NCBI RefSeq assembly: GCF_014649695.1
Contig: NZ_BMTN01000017.1
Location: 97,377-161,376, forward strand
Direction: 5' to 3'
Source of the DNA: Streptomyces kurssanovii
Lineage (GTDB): Bacteria; Actinomycetota; Actinomycetes; Streptomycetales; Streptomycetaceae
Length of the DNA stretch: 64,000 nucleotides
The notes beneath the pieces were generated by a model. The model searched no databases and was not told where the DNA came from. It saw only the letters and a program-made list of their open reading frames with translations. Both the position numbers and the translations under genes were made by a program. Of this stretch, positions 25,370-33,327 are shown piece after piece; position 1 is the stretch's first letter, and each line of letters opens with the position of its first letter.

Positions 25370-25391
25370 GGCCCGCGGACGGCCGCGGGCC
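25370..25391 (-). terminator. hairpin terminator after the peptidase-type hydrolase gene
   Basis: Arms GGCCCGCGG and CCGCGGGCC (9 bp, perfect) around a 4-nt loop lie 5 bp after the minus-strand stop at 25396 and upstream of ctaD. Confidence 0.6.
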
Positions 25392-25395
25392 AGGG

Positions 25396-27045
25396 CTACT
25401 TGCCTTCCGGCAGCGGCTCCGCCTCGCACACCGCGCCGCTCTTCGGGAGCTTCCCGTCGAACAGATACGCGTTGACGGCGCTCTGCACGCACGCGTTCCC
25501 GCTGTCGTAGGCGCCGTGGCCCTCGCCCTTGTAGGTGAGCTCGAAGCCCACGCCCTTGCCGAGCTGCTCCGCCATGCGGGCGGCGCCCTCGTAAGGGGTG
25601 GCGGGGTCCCCGGTGTTGCCGACCAGCAGGATCGGCGGCGCGCCCGGCGCACTCACCTCGGGGTGTTCGGCCTCTCCCGGCACCGGCCAGCCGTCGCAGA
25701 CGAGTGTGCCCCACGCCAGGGTGGGCCCGAACAGGAGCGACTTTCCGATGAATTCGGGCATCTTGGCCTCCACGTCCGCCACGGTGTAGCGGTCGCTGGA
25801 GTCGTCGCAGGTGATGGCCCTGAAGGCGTCGTCCTCGTTGCTCTCGTTGTCGTTGCCGGCGGTGTCGCCGTCCCCGTCGCCGCCGGAGCCGCGCTGTCCC
25901 AGCTCCTCCGCGAGGTCCAGCATGATGTCGCCGTTGCCGATGGCGGCTGCTTCCAGGCCCACCAGGAGGGCGGGCCAGAACTCCTGCCGGTAGAGCGCAC
26001 CGGTGATCGCGCCGGTGAGCTTGTTGCCGTCGAGCTCGCTTCCGTCGGAGGTGGGGAGCGGAGTGTCGTCGAGGTCGGCCTCGAGTTCCACGGTGGTGTC
26101 CACGATCTCCTCGGCGTCGTCGCCGAGCGTGCAGCCCTGCTCGGCGCACCATGCGGCGAAGTGGTCGAAGGCGAGCTGGAACCCTCCGGCCTGCCCGAGG
26201 GCTTCCTCCATCGTGTTCCGGGTGGGGTCGACGACGCCGTCCAGAACGGCCCGGCCGACGTTCTTGGGGAACAGGTGGGCGTAGACGCCGCCGAGCTGGG
26301 TGCCGTACGAGATCCCGAAGTAGTGGAGCTTCTCGTCGCCGAGGACATGCCGCATCAGGTCCATGTCCCGGGCGGCCTCGGTGGTGCCGACGTGCCCGAG
26401 GATGTCGCCGGAGTTCTTCTTGCACGCCGCGGCCATCTCCCGGTTGAACTCGACCAGCGCGTTGTTCTCGTCGCCGCCGTCGTCGGGGGTGTCGTCCACC
26501 TCGTCCTCGTCGGCGGCGCCGGCGTCCAGACAGCGCACGCCCCGGCTGTTGCCGACGCCGCGCGGGTCGAAGCTGACCAGGTCGTACCGGGAGCGGAGCT
26601 TCTCGTAGTCGGGGGCGAGGCCGGGCAGGGTGGCGACTCCCGATTCCCCGGGGCCGCCGAAGTTGAAGAGCAGCGAACCGATCCGGTCGTCGGCGTCGCC
26701 GCTGGAGCGGGCCCGGATCAGCGCCAAGCCGATCGACTCCCCGGAGGGCTTCTTCCAGTCCAGCGGCGCCCGCAGGGTGGTGCACTGCCACCGGGTGCCG
26801 TCCGGCAGGGGGTCGGGGGCCTCGCCGCCGCCCTGGACGGGCGAGGGGGCCGGGCAGTCCTTCCAGTCCAGGGACTGCTTCCACAACCGGCCTTCGTCGT
26901 GTCCGTCGGTCGCTGCGCCGCCGCGGCCGACGCGACCGCCTTGGTCGCCGTCCTGTGCCGCCGGCGTGCAGGCCGTCAAGGAGCAGGAGAGCAGTGTGGC
27001 GGTGGACAGCAGGACAGCGGCGGATATCGCTCGTGTGGAGGGCAT
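25396..27045 (-). CDS. secreted alpha/beta-hydrolase, tripeptidyl aminopeptidase (SlpD/E-like) lipoprotein
   Basis: 549 aa. ATG 27045 was chosen because a lipoprotein signal follows (AAVLLSTATLLSCSLTAC, lipobox LTAC). The mature enzyme starts with WKDCPAP and WQCTTLRAPLDW, has the oxyanion region LLFNFGGPGESGVATLPG, YDLVSFDPRGVGNSRGVRCL, the nucleophile elbow YFGISYGTQLGG, and a C-terminal TAP-like domain with VGNTGDPATPYEGAARMAEQ (Asp) and YKGEGHGAYDSGNACV (His). Family S33 enzymes of this kind remove tripeptides from exported proteins. An acidic low-complexity insert (SGGDGDGDTAGNDNESNEDD) sits in the cap. Convergent genes and a hairpin follow. Confidence 0.9.
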   Translation of the reverse strand: MPSTRAISAAVLLSTATLLSCSLTACTPAAQDGDQGGRVGRGGAATDGHDEGRLWKQSLDWKDCPAPSPVQGGGEAPDPLPDGTRWQCTTLRAPLDWKKPSGESIGLALIRARSSGDADDRIGSLLFNFGGPGESGVATLPGLAPDYEKLRSRYDLVSFDPRGVGNSRGVRCLDAGAADEDEVDDTPDDGGDENNALVEFNREMAAACKKNSGDILGHVGTTEAARDMDLMRHVLGDEKLHYFGISYGTQLGGVYAHLFPKNVGRAVLDGVVDPTRNTMEEALGQAGGFQLAFDHFAAWCAEQGCTLGDDAEEIVDTTVELEADLDDTPLPTSDGSELDGNKLTGAITGALYRQEFWPALLVGLEAAAIGNGDIMLDLAEELGQRGSGGDGDGDTAGNDNESNEDDAFRAITCDDSSDRYTVADVEAKMPEFIGKSLLFGPTLAWGTLVCDGWPVPGEAEHPEVSAPGAPPILLVGNTGDPATPYEGAARMAEQLGKGVGFELTYKGEGHGAYDSGNACVQSAVNAYLFDGKLPKSGAVCEAEPLPEGK

Positions 27046-27199
27046 GGCCCTCAGCTTCTGGCGGCCCTGCCGGAGGCGCACGGGCACGGCGTCCGTTCGG
27101 GGGCCATGTTCGAGGACCTGCCCGGCGGCCGGCCTCGGTGTTCTCCTGCGGCGGCGTGCAGCCGGGGGTGAGCACCTCCTCGTGCGGGCGCCGGGGCGG

Positions 27200-27250
27200 C
27201 CGGGCCGGTCGGGCCGGTCGGGCCGGTCGGGCCGGTCGGGCCGGTCGGGG
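27200..27250. repeat. 9-bp tandem repeat (GGGCCGGTC)
   Basis: Five consecutive copies of GGGCCGGTC and a partial sixth lie between the divergent hydrolase and methyltransferase genes. The array is perfect, so it may vary in copy number between strains. It could influence either promoter, but no factor is known for it. Confidence 0.8.
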
Positions 27251-27349
27251 TCTCGGTGGAATGTGTGCCGAACGGGTGAGCCTGCGCCCGGCGGGGCCGC
27301 CCGTGGTTAGCATCCGGGAAGGGGGACGCCCACCGACACGGAGGCCGTC

Positions 27350-28141
27350 ATGCCGCAACGACCCGCATCCCGTCTGTCGACGAACCGGTCGAGCCTCGGC
27401 CACAAGGCGCGGTACGCGCTGCGGCATCCGCAGCGTGTGCTGCCCTATCTGCGCCGTGCGGGCCGGGACACATGGCTGCGGCTGCGCCACCGCGGCGGCC
27501 ACGTCGCCTACTACCGGGCGGTGATGGCCTCCGACACGGCGAGGAGCCCGGACGCGGCGGTCGGCGGCGGGCCTTCCCACGACCGCTGGCTCGCCATCGG
27601 GCAGATGCAGTTCGACTACCTGCGCAAGCACGGGCTGAAACCGCAGGACCGGATGCTGGAGATCGGCTGCGGCAATCTGCGGGCCGGCTGGCGGTTCATC
27701 GACCATCTGGAGCCCGGCCACTACTACGGGATCGACATCTCCCCCGACATTCTCATCGAGGCCAAGAAGACCCTCGTCCGCTACGGGCTCCAGCACAAGC
27801 TTCCGTATCTGACGCCCGTCGACAATCTGACGCTGGACTTCCTCCCCGACGCCGCGTTCACGGTCGTGCACGCGCACAGCGTCTTCTCGCACTCGACGCT
27901 GGAGATCATCGACGAATGCCTGGCGAACGTGGGGCGGGTGCTCGCCCCGGGCGGGTTCTTCGACTTCACCTACGACCGCACCGAGACGCGCGAGCACCAG
28001 GTGCTGGGCGAGGACTTCTACTACCGGACCCAGACACTGGTCCGGCTGGCCGCCCGGCACGGCCTCGACGCCCGCTTCATGGACGACTGGGAACAGCTGC
28101 CGCACGGCCAGTCGAAACTGCGCGTCACCCACGCCGCGTGA
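27350..28141 (+). CDS. class I SAM-dependent methyltransferase
   Basis: 263 aa from ATG 27350 with CGGAGG 5 nt upstream. A basic N-terminus (SSLGHKARYALRHPQRVLPY) precedes the fold. Motif I is MLEIGCGNLRAGWRFIDHLE, the acid loop HYYGIDISPDILIEAKKTLV, then FTVVHAHSVFSHSTLEIIDE and LAPGGFFDFTYDRTETREHQ. It resembles glycan- or lipid-associated methyltransferases of actinobacteria with a similar basic start, but the substrate is not identifiable. It stands alone. Confidence 0.85.
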   Translation: MPQRPASRLSTNRSSLGHKARYALRHPQRVLPYLRRAGRDTWLRLRHRGGHVAYYRAVMASDTARSPDAAVGGGPSHDRWLAIGQMQFDYLRKHGLKPQDRMLEIGCGNLRAGWRFIDHLEPGHYYGIDISPDILIEAKKTLVRYGLQHKLPYLTPVDNLTLDFLPDAAFTVVHAHSVFSHSTLEIIDECLANVGRVLAPGGFFDFTYDRTETREHQVLGEDFYYRTQTLVRLAARHGLDARFMDDWEQLPHGQSKLRVTHAA

Positions 28142-28350
28142 GCGGCGGGGCGCCGCGTGGGCGGCGGGGCGCCGCGTGGGCGGCGCCGCTCCCCCGGCAG
28201 CGGTGCGGACCGCCGGTGCGGTACGGGCCGCCGGTGCGGTACGGGCCGCCGGTGCGGTACGGATGTGGTCGCGTACGGCAGGTCCGCCCGCCGCGCGCCG
28301 TGGAGCCGGATGCCCCGAGCACCGGAATGCCGGAATGCCGGAATGCCTGA
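28142..28350. repeat. stacked short tandem repeats upstream of an SDR gene
   Basis: Three different arrays follow one another: about two copies of an 18-bp unit containing GGGGCGCCGCGTGGGCGGC (28145-28185), three copies of an 18-bp unit CCGGTGCGGTACGGGCCG (about 28213-28262), and three copies of GGAATGCC plus one base (28322-28347). None encodes a recognisable peptide. The last array runs into the ribosome site of the next gene. Confidence 0.7.
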
Positions 28351-28363
28351 ACGGAGAGATCGC

Positions 28364-29107
28364 ATGCGTGTTGCGGTAGCGGGCGGTACCGGCCTGGCCG
28401 GGCGGCACGTCGTCGAGGAACTGCGTGCCGCCGGGCACGAGCCCGTGGTGCTCGCCCGTTCGACGGGCGTGGACGTCACCACCGGCCAGGGCCTCGCCGA
28501 CGCCCTGGCCGGTGTCGGCGCGGTGATCGACGTGACCAATGCACAGACGCTCAGCCGCAGGAAGGCCGTGGCGTTCTTCGAGTCGGCGTCGCGCCATCTG
28601 CTCGCTGCCGAGGAGCGGGCGGGCGTGCGCCACCACGTGGTGCTGTCGATCGTGGGCATCGAGCGGGTCGGCCACGGCTACTACCAGGGCAAGATCCGCC
28701 AGGAGCAGGTCGTGGCGGACGGGCCGGTCCCGTGGACGGTGCTGCGGGCGACGCAGTTCCACGAGTTCGCGGACCAGATCCTGGACGGCATGCCCGGTCC
28801 GCTGGCCGTGATCCCGCGCATGCGCGTCCAGCCGGTCGCCGTCCGGGAGGCGGCCCGCGCCCTGACCGGACTGGCCGAGGGTCCCGCCCAGGGCATGGCC
28901 CCCGAACTGGCGGGCCCCCGCGAGGAATTGCTCCTCGACATGGTCCGCCGTCTGCTCCCCACCCGCCCGGAACGCCGCTTCGTGCTGCCGGTCCGCTACC
29001 CGGGAGCGGCGGGCCGCGCGATGGCCGGCGGCGGCCTGCTCCCCACGGGCCCGGGCCCGCGGGGTATGCAGACGTTCGACGCATGGCTGGCGGTCAAGCG
29101 CGGCTGA
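28364..29107 (+). CDS. NAD(P)H-binding atypical SDR (NmrA-like)
   Basis: 247 aa from ATG 28364; ACGGAGAG lies 7 nt upstream. The N-terminal Rossmann motif is VAVAGGTGLAGRHVVEELRA, then VDVTTGQGLADALAGVGAVI, VTNAQ, and HHVVLSIVGIERVGHGYYQG (replacing the Tyr-xxx-Lys motif, as in atypical SDRs), WTVLRATQFHEFADQIL. These proteins act as NADP-dependent reductases, epimerases or redox sensors. In actinobacteria such genes are often linked to ECF41 or ECF42 sigma factors, but here the sigma genes are distant. Confidence 0.88.
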   Translation: MRVAVAGGTGLAGRHVVEELRAAGHEPVVLARSTGVDVTTGQGLADALAGVGAVIDVTNAQTLSRRKAVAFFESASRHLLAAEERAGVRHHVVLSIVGIERVGHGYYQGKIRQEQVVADGPVPWTVLRATQFHEFADQILDGMPGPLAVIPRMRVQPVAVREAARALTGLAEGPAQGMAPELAGPREELLLDMVRRLLPTRPERRFVLPVRYPGAAGRAMAGGGLLPTGPGPRGMQTFDAWLAVKRG

Positions 29108-29120
29108 GACCGCCTGAAGG

Positions 29121-29729
29121 TCAGGCGCCGGCCGCTGCCGTGTAACGGGCGGCGACGTCCTCCCAGTCGACCAGGTCCCACAGCTTGGTGACGTAGTCGG
29201 GGCGGACGTTCTTGTACTGCAGGTAGTAGGCGTGCTCCCAGGCGTCGAAGACCAGCAGCGGTGTGCTGCCCTGGCCCACGTTGCCGTGGTGGTCGTAGAC
29301 CTGCTCGACGATCAGGCGGCGGCCGAGTGGCTCCCACGCCAGGACGCCCCAGCCGGACCCCTGCACCGAGGTGGTGGCGACGGTGAGCTGTTTCCTGAAC
29401 GCCTCGAAACCGCCGAGGTGTTCGTCGATGGCATCGGCGAGGGCCCCTACGGGGCGGTCGCCGCCGTCCGGGGAGAGGTTCTGCCAGAAGATCGAGTGCA
29501 GGGCGTGCCCGGAGAGGTTGAAGGCGAAGGTCTTCTCAAGGCCCACCAGGCCGGTGGGGGTGATCAGGTCCTTCTCCCGGGCCTCGGCGAGCTGTTCCAG
29601 GGTGTCGTTGGCGCCCTTGACGTAGGCGGCATGGTGCTTGGCGTGGTGCAGCTCCAGGATCTCCGGCGTGATGGCCGGGGCGAGTGCGGAGTAGTCGTAG
29701 GGCAGGTCGGGAAGCGCGTAGGTGCCCAT
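29121..29729 (-). CDS. sodF: Fe/Mn superoxide dismutase
   Basis: 202 aa from ATG 29729. It starts [20 protein letters not shown] and carries the metal ligands His in [14 protein letters not shown], His in [16 protein letters not shown], Asp and His in [15 protein letters not shown]. The [11 protein letters not shown] and YDHHGN segments are typical of the Fe-type enzymes of Streptomyces. It disproportionates superoxide in the cytoplasm. A Nur-type palindrome lies about 60 bp upstream, consistent with repression by nickel-Nur when the nickel enzyme SodN is available. Confidence 0.95.
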   Translation of the reverse strand: MGTYALPDLPYDYSALAPAITPEILELHHAKHHAAYVKGANDTLEQLAEAREKDLITPTGLVGLEKTFAFNLSGHALHSIFWQNLSPDGGDRPVGALADAIDEHLGGFEAFRKQLTVATTSVQGSGWGVLAWEPLGRRLIVEQVYDHHGNVGQGSTPLLVFDAWEHAYYLQYKNVRPDYVTKLWDLVDWEDVAARYTAAAGA

Positions 29730-29786
29730 CAGGCACGTCCCCTTTCATTTCCGTACGGGTGATCGTCCGGGGACAGCCAACCCCTA

Positions 29787-29803
29787 TTGCACATTACTTG
29801 CAA
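29787..29803. promoter_or_regulatory. putative Nur box upstream of sodF
   Basis: TTGCACATTACTTGCAA is an imperfect palindrome with TTGCA and TGCAA arms. It fits the Nur operator form tGCAA-N5-ttGCA known from sodF in Streptomyces, and lies 58 bp upstream of the start codon, where it could block the promoter. The rest of 29804-30182 shows no gene that I can support. Confidence 0.6.
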
Positions 29804-30182
29804 CAACACATCTAATGCAGCAACATGGCCGGGGGCGGGGTCGGCACGTCAGCTTTCGGCGGTGCGGCATTCGGCGTGCTGCCGTTCCTCCCGAGAGGTG
29901 ATCGTCTTCTCACCGGCGCCCGCCGGACGCCGACCCCGCTCCCCCGGCGTGTACAGGGCCGGGCCGCAGGTCTCTCGACGCCGGCCCGGCAGCGGCCCGG
30001 CGCGGCGCGCCCGCCGCCGGGACGTGCGCGGTCGGCGTCGGTCCGCGCGACCTGAGAGCGACCACGGGTCCGCCGAACGGCCGAGGTGGGCGCGGGGAGT
30101 TGCCGCTCAGGGTCGATGGCCCGGGAGGGGGCGGAGTGAAGGATGGGACACGTCGCAACACACCAACTCCCGGGAGACCACC

Positions 30183-30848
30183 GTGTTTTCTTCGTCACCA
30201 CGCAGGACAATGGCCGTGCTGACCGCGGCCGCCGCAGTGCTCGCCGTGAGCGGTGTCTCCAGCGCGTCGGGCGCCTCCGGTGCCTCCGGCGTCTCGGGGA
30301 GTTCTGCCGAGGGTCGTGGGACACCGTCGCATGCGAGGGTCACCGGCCACGCGGACTTCACGCTGCCCTATCACCAGGACGAGGACGTCCGCTCGTTCAG
30401 CTTCGACGCGGTCGCCGATCCGTACAGCCGGCCGCTGCCCGGGATACCCACGGGTCTTCCCACCGACGCCCGGGGAACGGTCAGGATCTCGCACTACTCG
30501 GCCGCACGGGACATCACTTACACGGCTGAGGGGCGGGTGGACTGCCTGGTCACCGGCCCCCGCTCGGCGACGCTGACGGCGGTCATCACCAAGGTGGGTC
30601 CCGGCGGGCCCCTCGACATCGGCCGGAGGCTCGGATTCAGCGTCTACGACGGGGGCAAGGACGGCAAGAACCGCTCCGGCGACCGCGTGGGCTTCTCGTG
30701 GAACGGGGTGAATCTGCTGCCGGGCGGCGACGCAGCCCCCGAGGATGCACCTGTCGGCACCTGCATGGCCCCGGCGCCGTACGCCCCGGTGACCAAGGGC
30801 GGTTACACCGTCGTGCACGCCGAACTGCCGCCCCCGGCACAGCCCTGA
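30183..30848 (+). CDS. secreted protein of unknown function
   Basis: 221 aa from GTG 30183 (ATG 30210 in frame would leave an equally good signal peptide). The N-terminus is a Sec signal (RRTMAVLTAAAAVLAVSGVS) followed by a Ser/Gly/Ala linker. The mature part is beta-rich: VTGHADFTLPYHQDEDVRSF, TVRISHYSAARDITYTAEGR, VDCLVTGPRSATLTAVIT, RRLGFSVYDGGKDG, RVGFSWNGVNLLP. A Cys pair (VDCLV, GTCMA) may form a disulfide. It resembles Streptomyces extracellular proteins of unknown role. A strong bidirectional terminator follows. Confidence 0.75.
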   Translation: MFSSSPRRTMAVLTAAAAVLAVSGVSSASGASGASGVSGSSAEGRGTPSHARVTGHADFTLPYHQDEDVRSFSFDAVADPYSRPLPGIPTGLPTDARGTVRISHYSAARDITYTAEGRVDCLVTGPRSATLTAVITKVGPGGPLDIGRRLGFSVYDGGKDGKNRSGDRVGFSWNGVNLLPGGDAAPEDAPVGTCMAPAPYAPVTKGGYTVVHAELPPPAQP

Positions 30849-30869
30849 CCTGCCCCCCTCGTCGGGGCG

Positions 30870-30915
30870 AGGCGCCGAGGCCCCGCCCGGGTGCGGGCGG
30901 GGCCTCGGCGCCTCC
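30870..30915. terminator. bidirectional terminator between convergent genes
   Basis: Perfect 21-bp stem (left arm GAGGCGCCGAGGCCCCGCCC plus G) around a GGTG loop, located between the secreted-protein gene (+) and the DoxX gene (-). Confidence 0.85.
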
Positions 30916-30966
30916 GCCCGCGGCGGACCCGGTCCTGTCGTCGCCGGCCGCGGCCGCCGGGTGCCG

Positions 30967-31404
30967 TCAGTGCGGCCGCCGGGTGCCGTGGTAGTGCTGG
31001 GCGAGCCGGGCGAGGGCGACCGCGCCGAGCAGCAGACCGAAGTCGCGCAGCGCGATGTCGTAGTGGCCCGGGATGGTCAGCAGGTTGACGATGATGCCGG
31101 CGAGCCAGCCGGCCACGAGCCAGCCTCCGAAGCGCGGTGCGAGCGCGACGGCGAGGCCCGCCACGATCTCGACGACGCCGACGGCGTACATGGCCTGCTG
31201 GGCGCTGCCGGGGACGATGTCGTTGATCCACGGCGCCAGGTAGACGGGCCAGTCGACGAGCAGGTTGGTGAACTTGTCCACCCCGAACAGGACGGGCGCC
31301 ACGGTGAACCCGATGCGCAGGATGACGAACGCCTGGTATCCGGGGTCGGCGAGCGCGGCCCGCCGTGCGGGGGCGGACGTGGTGGTTGTGGTGGGGGACG
31401 ACAT
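30967..31404 (-). CDS. DoxX-family membrane protein
   Basis: 145 aa from ATG 31404, chosen over an upstream in-frame GTG because AAAGAAGGG precedes it. Four transmembrane segments: YQAFVILRIGFTVAPVLFGV, QQAMYAVGVVEIVAGLAVAL, GGWLVAGWLAGIIVNLLTIP and DIALRDFGLLLGAVALARLA. The GVDKFTNLLVDW motif in the first loop is characteristic of DoxX-like proteins that cooperate in thiol or sulfur redox at the membrane. It is divergent from a Cys-rich HTH regulator with a palindrome between, so it is probably that regulator's target. Confidence 0.85.
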   Translation of the reverse strand: MSSPTTTTTSAPARRAALADPGYQAFVILRIGFTVAPVLFGVDKFTNLLVDWPVYLAPWINDIVPGSAQQAMYAVGVVEIVAGLAVALAPRFGGWLVAGWLAGIIVNLLTIPGHYDIALRDFGLLLGAVALARLAQHYHGTRRPH

Positions 31405-31445
31405 GGTGGGCGCCCTTCTTTCCGTCTTCGGTTTCTCTGCCGAGC

Positions 31446-31475
31446 TTCTATCGACAACTCTCACTATCGATAGAA
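31446..31475. promoter_or_regulatory. palindromic operator between doxX-like and HTH regulator genes
   Basis: Arms TTCTATCGA and TCGATAGAA are separated by 12 bp; the right arm is part of the 10-bp palindrome CTATCGATAG. The site lies 41 bp upstream of the DoxX start and just upstream of the regulator's promoter, so one bound dimer could control both. Confidence 0.7.
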
Positions 31476-31490
31476 GCGCGGATCGCCTCT

Positions 31491-31517
31491 TTAGTCAATG
31501 GGCGTTGGTTTTACACT
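31491..31517 (+). promoter_or_regulatory. probable promoter giving a leaderless regulator mRNA
   Basis: TTAGTC (31491) and TACACT (31512) form -35 and -10 like elements with a 15-bp gap. Transcription from about 7 bp downstream would begin at or next to GTG 31525, so the mRNA would have no leader. Confidence 0.45.
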
Positions 31518-31524
31518 GGTGTTC

Positions 31525-32250
31525 GTGGACCACCCGAAAGAAGCACCCCACCCGGATGCCGCAGCCGACCCGGATGTCTCCGCCGTCGCCGCCCTCGACG
31601 AGCCGACCCGCAGGAGGCTCTACGACCACGTCGCGCGCCAGCCGGGACCGGTCAGCCGCGACGAGGCCGCCGCGGCTCTCGGCCTGGCCCGGCAGACCGC
31701 CGCCTTCCACCTGGACCGCCTGGCCGGCGAATCGCTTCTCGACGTCGTCTACGAGCGGCGCAGCGGACGCACCGGTCCGGGAGCGGGCCGGCCCGCCAAG
31801 CTCTACAAGCGCTCGGCCAAGCAGGTCGCCGTCAGCCTGCCCGAGCGTCACTACGAACTGGCCGGACGGCTCCTCGCGCAGGCCGTGGAGACGTCCGAGG
31901 CCACCGGCGAACCGGTCAGGACCGTCCTGCACCGCGAGGCGCACCGGCTCGGCACACAGCTCGCCGGGCAGGACGCCACGGACGTGCTCGACCTGCTGGA
32001 GCGGTACGGATTCGAGCCCCGCCACGACGGGGACGCCGTCGTCCTGGGCAACTGCCCCTTCCACGCGCTCGCCCGCGAACACACCGAGACGGTGTGCGGC
32101 ATGAACCTCCACCTGCTGCGCGGCGTGCTCCAAGGGCTCGACGAGGCCCGCCTCCGGGCATGCCTGGCGCCCGCCCCCGGCCGGTGCTGCGTCCGCCTCG
32201 AGCCGGCGCCCTCCCCGTCCACGGACCCTTCTCCCCGCGCCGGGCGCTGA
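31525..32250 (+). CDS. winged-helix regulator with a C-terminal Cys cluster (SufR-like architecture)
   Basis: 241 aa from GTG 31525; an in-frame ATG lies 9 codons upstream, but the promoter spacing favours the GTG. The wHTH has LDEPTRRRLYDHVARQPGPV, SRDEAAAALGLARQTAAFHL and the wing RRSGRTGPGAGRPAKLY. The C-terminal part holds LGNCPFHALAREHTETVCGM (Cys-x13-Cys) and later APAPGRCCVRL, so four Cys could hold a [Fe-S] cluster or metal, as in SufR. It probably senses redox or metal and represses the divergent DoxX gene and itself through the palindrome. The ligand is inferred, not shown. Confidence 0.75.
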   Translation: MDHPKEAPHPDAAADPDVSAVAALDEPTRRRLYDHVARQPGPVSRDEAAAALGLARQTAAFHLDRLAGESLLDVVYERRSGRTGPGAGRPAKLYKRSAKQVAVSLPERHYELAGRLLAQAVETSEATGEPVRTVLHREAHRLGTQLAGQDATDVLDLLERYGFEPRHDGDAVVLGNCPFHALAREHTETVCGMNLHLLRGVLQGLDEARLRACLAPAPGRCCVRLEPAPSPSTDPSPRAGR

Positions 32251-32379
32251 CCGGCCGACCGCACAGGGCCGCCGAAGCCGGGTTCGGATGACGGGTTGCG
32301 GTTGCCGCTGCGGCAGCTTCTACCGTCCTGACCAGGGCCGGAGAAACCGGCCCGGTGACGCACTCGTGAGGGAGCGGCG

Positions 32380-33141
32380 ATGGAATGGCCGATCGCGGAG
32401 GTGGCCCGGATGTCGGGCGTGACCGCCCGGACCCTGCGGCACTACGACGAGATCGGTCTGCTGCCTCCGGCCCGGATCGGTGCGAGTGGCCACCGCTACT
32501 ACGAGGAGCACCAGCTCCTGCTGCTGCAGCAGATCCTCGTACTGCGGGCCCTGGGCGTCGGGCTGCCCGAGATCGGCCGGATCCTGGCCGAGCAGGTCGA
32601 CGAGGTCGAAGCCCTGCGCGGCCACCACCGGCGGCTGCTCGCCGAGCGGGACCGGCTCGACGCACTGGCCGGCACCGTCTCCCGCACGATCGCCGAACTG
32701 GAACAGTCCAGGAAGGACGGCAGACACATGACCGCGATCAACCGACCGGAGAACCTGTTCGAGGGCGTGCAGCCCTCCCAGTACGGACAGAACATGCGCG
32801 ACTTCCCCGAACTCGCCGAGGATGTCGGCCGGCGGGCCGCCACGATGAGCCAGGCCGAGGCGGAGGCGGGGCATCGCGAGCGCACGGCGCAGATGATCCG
32901 GCTGGCCGAACTCATGGCCGCCGGCAACCCGGTCGACGCCGAACCCGTACAGGCCGAGATCGACGCCCAGTACCGGGCGCTGTCGGAACTGCGCGCCGTC
33001 TCTGCCGACGAGTACCGCGCGATCGGGCGCTCCTGCGTGGACAACGACGCCTGGCGCGCCGCGTACGAGGCGATCGCCCCGGGCCTGGCCGCCTACCAGC
33101 GTGACGCCATCGAGGCGTACGCGACGTCCGAGCTCGGCTGA
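32380..33141 (+). CDS. MerR-family regulator with TipAS effector domain (TipA-like)
   Basis: 253 aa from ATG 32380 after GGGAGCGGCG. The MerR head is EWPIAEVARMSGVTARTLRH, YDEIGLLPPARIGASGHRYY, followed by the dimer helix VEALRGHHRRLLAERDRLDA. The C-terminal TipAS globin-like domain starts with ENLFEGVQPSQYGQNMRDFP and ends with WRAAYEAIAPGLAAYQRDAI. TipA-type proteins bind thiopeptides or other lipophilic compounds and activate their own promoter and resistance genes. No target gene lies beside it. An intrinsic terminator follows. Confidence 0.9.
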   Translation: MEWPIAEVARMSGVTARTLRHYDEIGLLPPARIGASGHRYYEEHQLLLLQQILVLRALGVGLPEIGRILAEQVDEVEALRGHHRRLLAERDRLDALAGTVSRTIAELEQSRKDGRHMTAINRPENLFEGVQPSQYGQNMRDFPELAEDVGRRAATMSQAEAEAGHRERTAQMIRLAELMAAGNPVDAEPVQAEIDAQYRALSELRAVSADEYRAIGRSCVDNDAWRAAYEAIAPGLAAYQRDAIEAYATSELG

Positions 33142-33151
33142 ACCACGACAG

Positions 33152-33184
33152 AGCCGCCGCCGGGGACGGACCCCGGTGGCGGCT
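33152..33184 (+). terminator. intrinsic terminator after the TipA-like gene
   Basis: 14-bp stem (AGCCGCCGCCGGGG / CCCCGGTGGCGGCT, one G-T pair) with a 5-nt loop, followed by TTTC. Confidence 0.85.
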
Positions 33185-33327
33185 TTCGTCGGTTCACCGA
33201 GGCCCGTAGCGGAACATCGGGGCATGCCTCGGCGGGGTCGGATGCCGGTCGGCGCCGTCCCGGGCCGGCTCTCGGCGACAGCCATGACCGTCCAGTCGCA
33301 CCTCGGCAGCCGTACGGACCGCAGGCG

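Noticed and set aside
29825-30055. 76-codon ORF upstream of the secreted-protein gene
   Set aside because: Arg/Pro-rich composition, no ribosome site, no motif.
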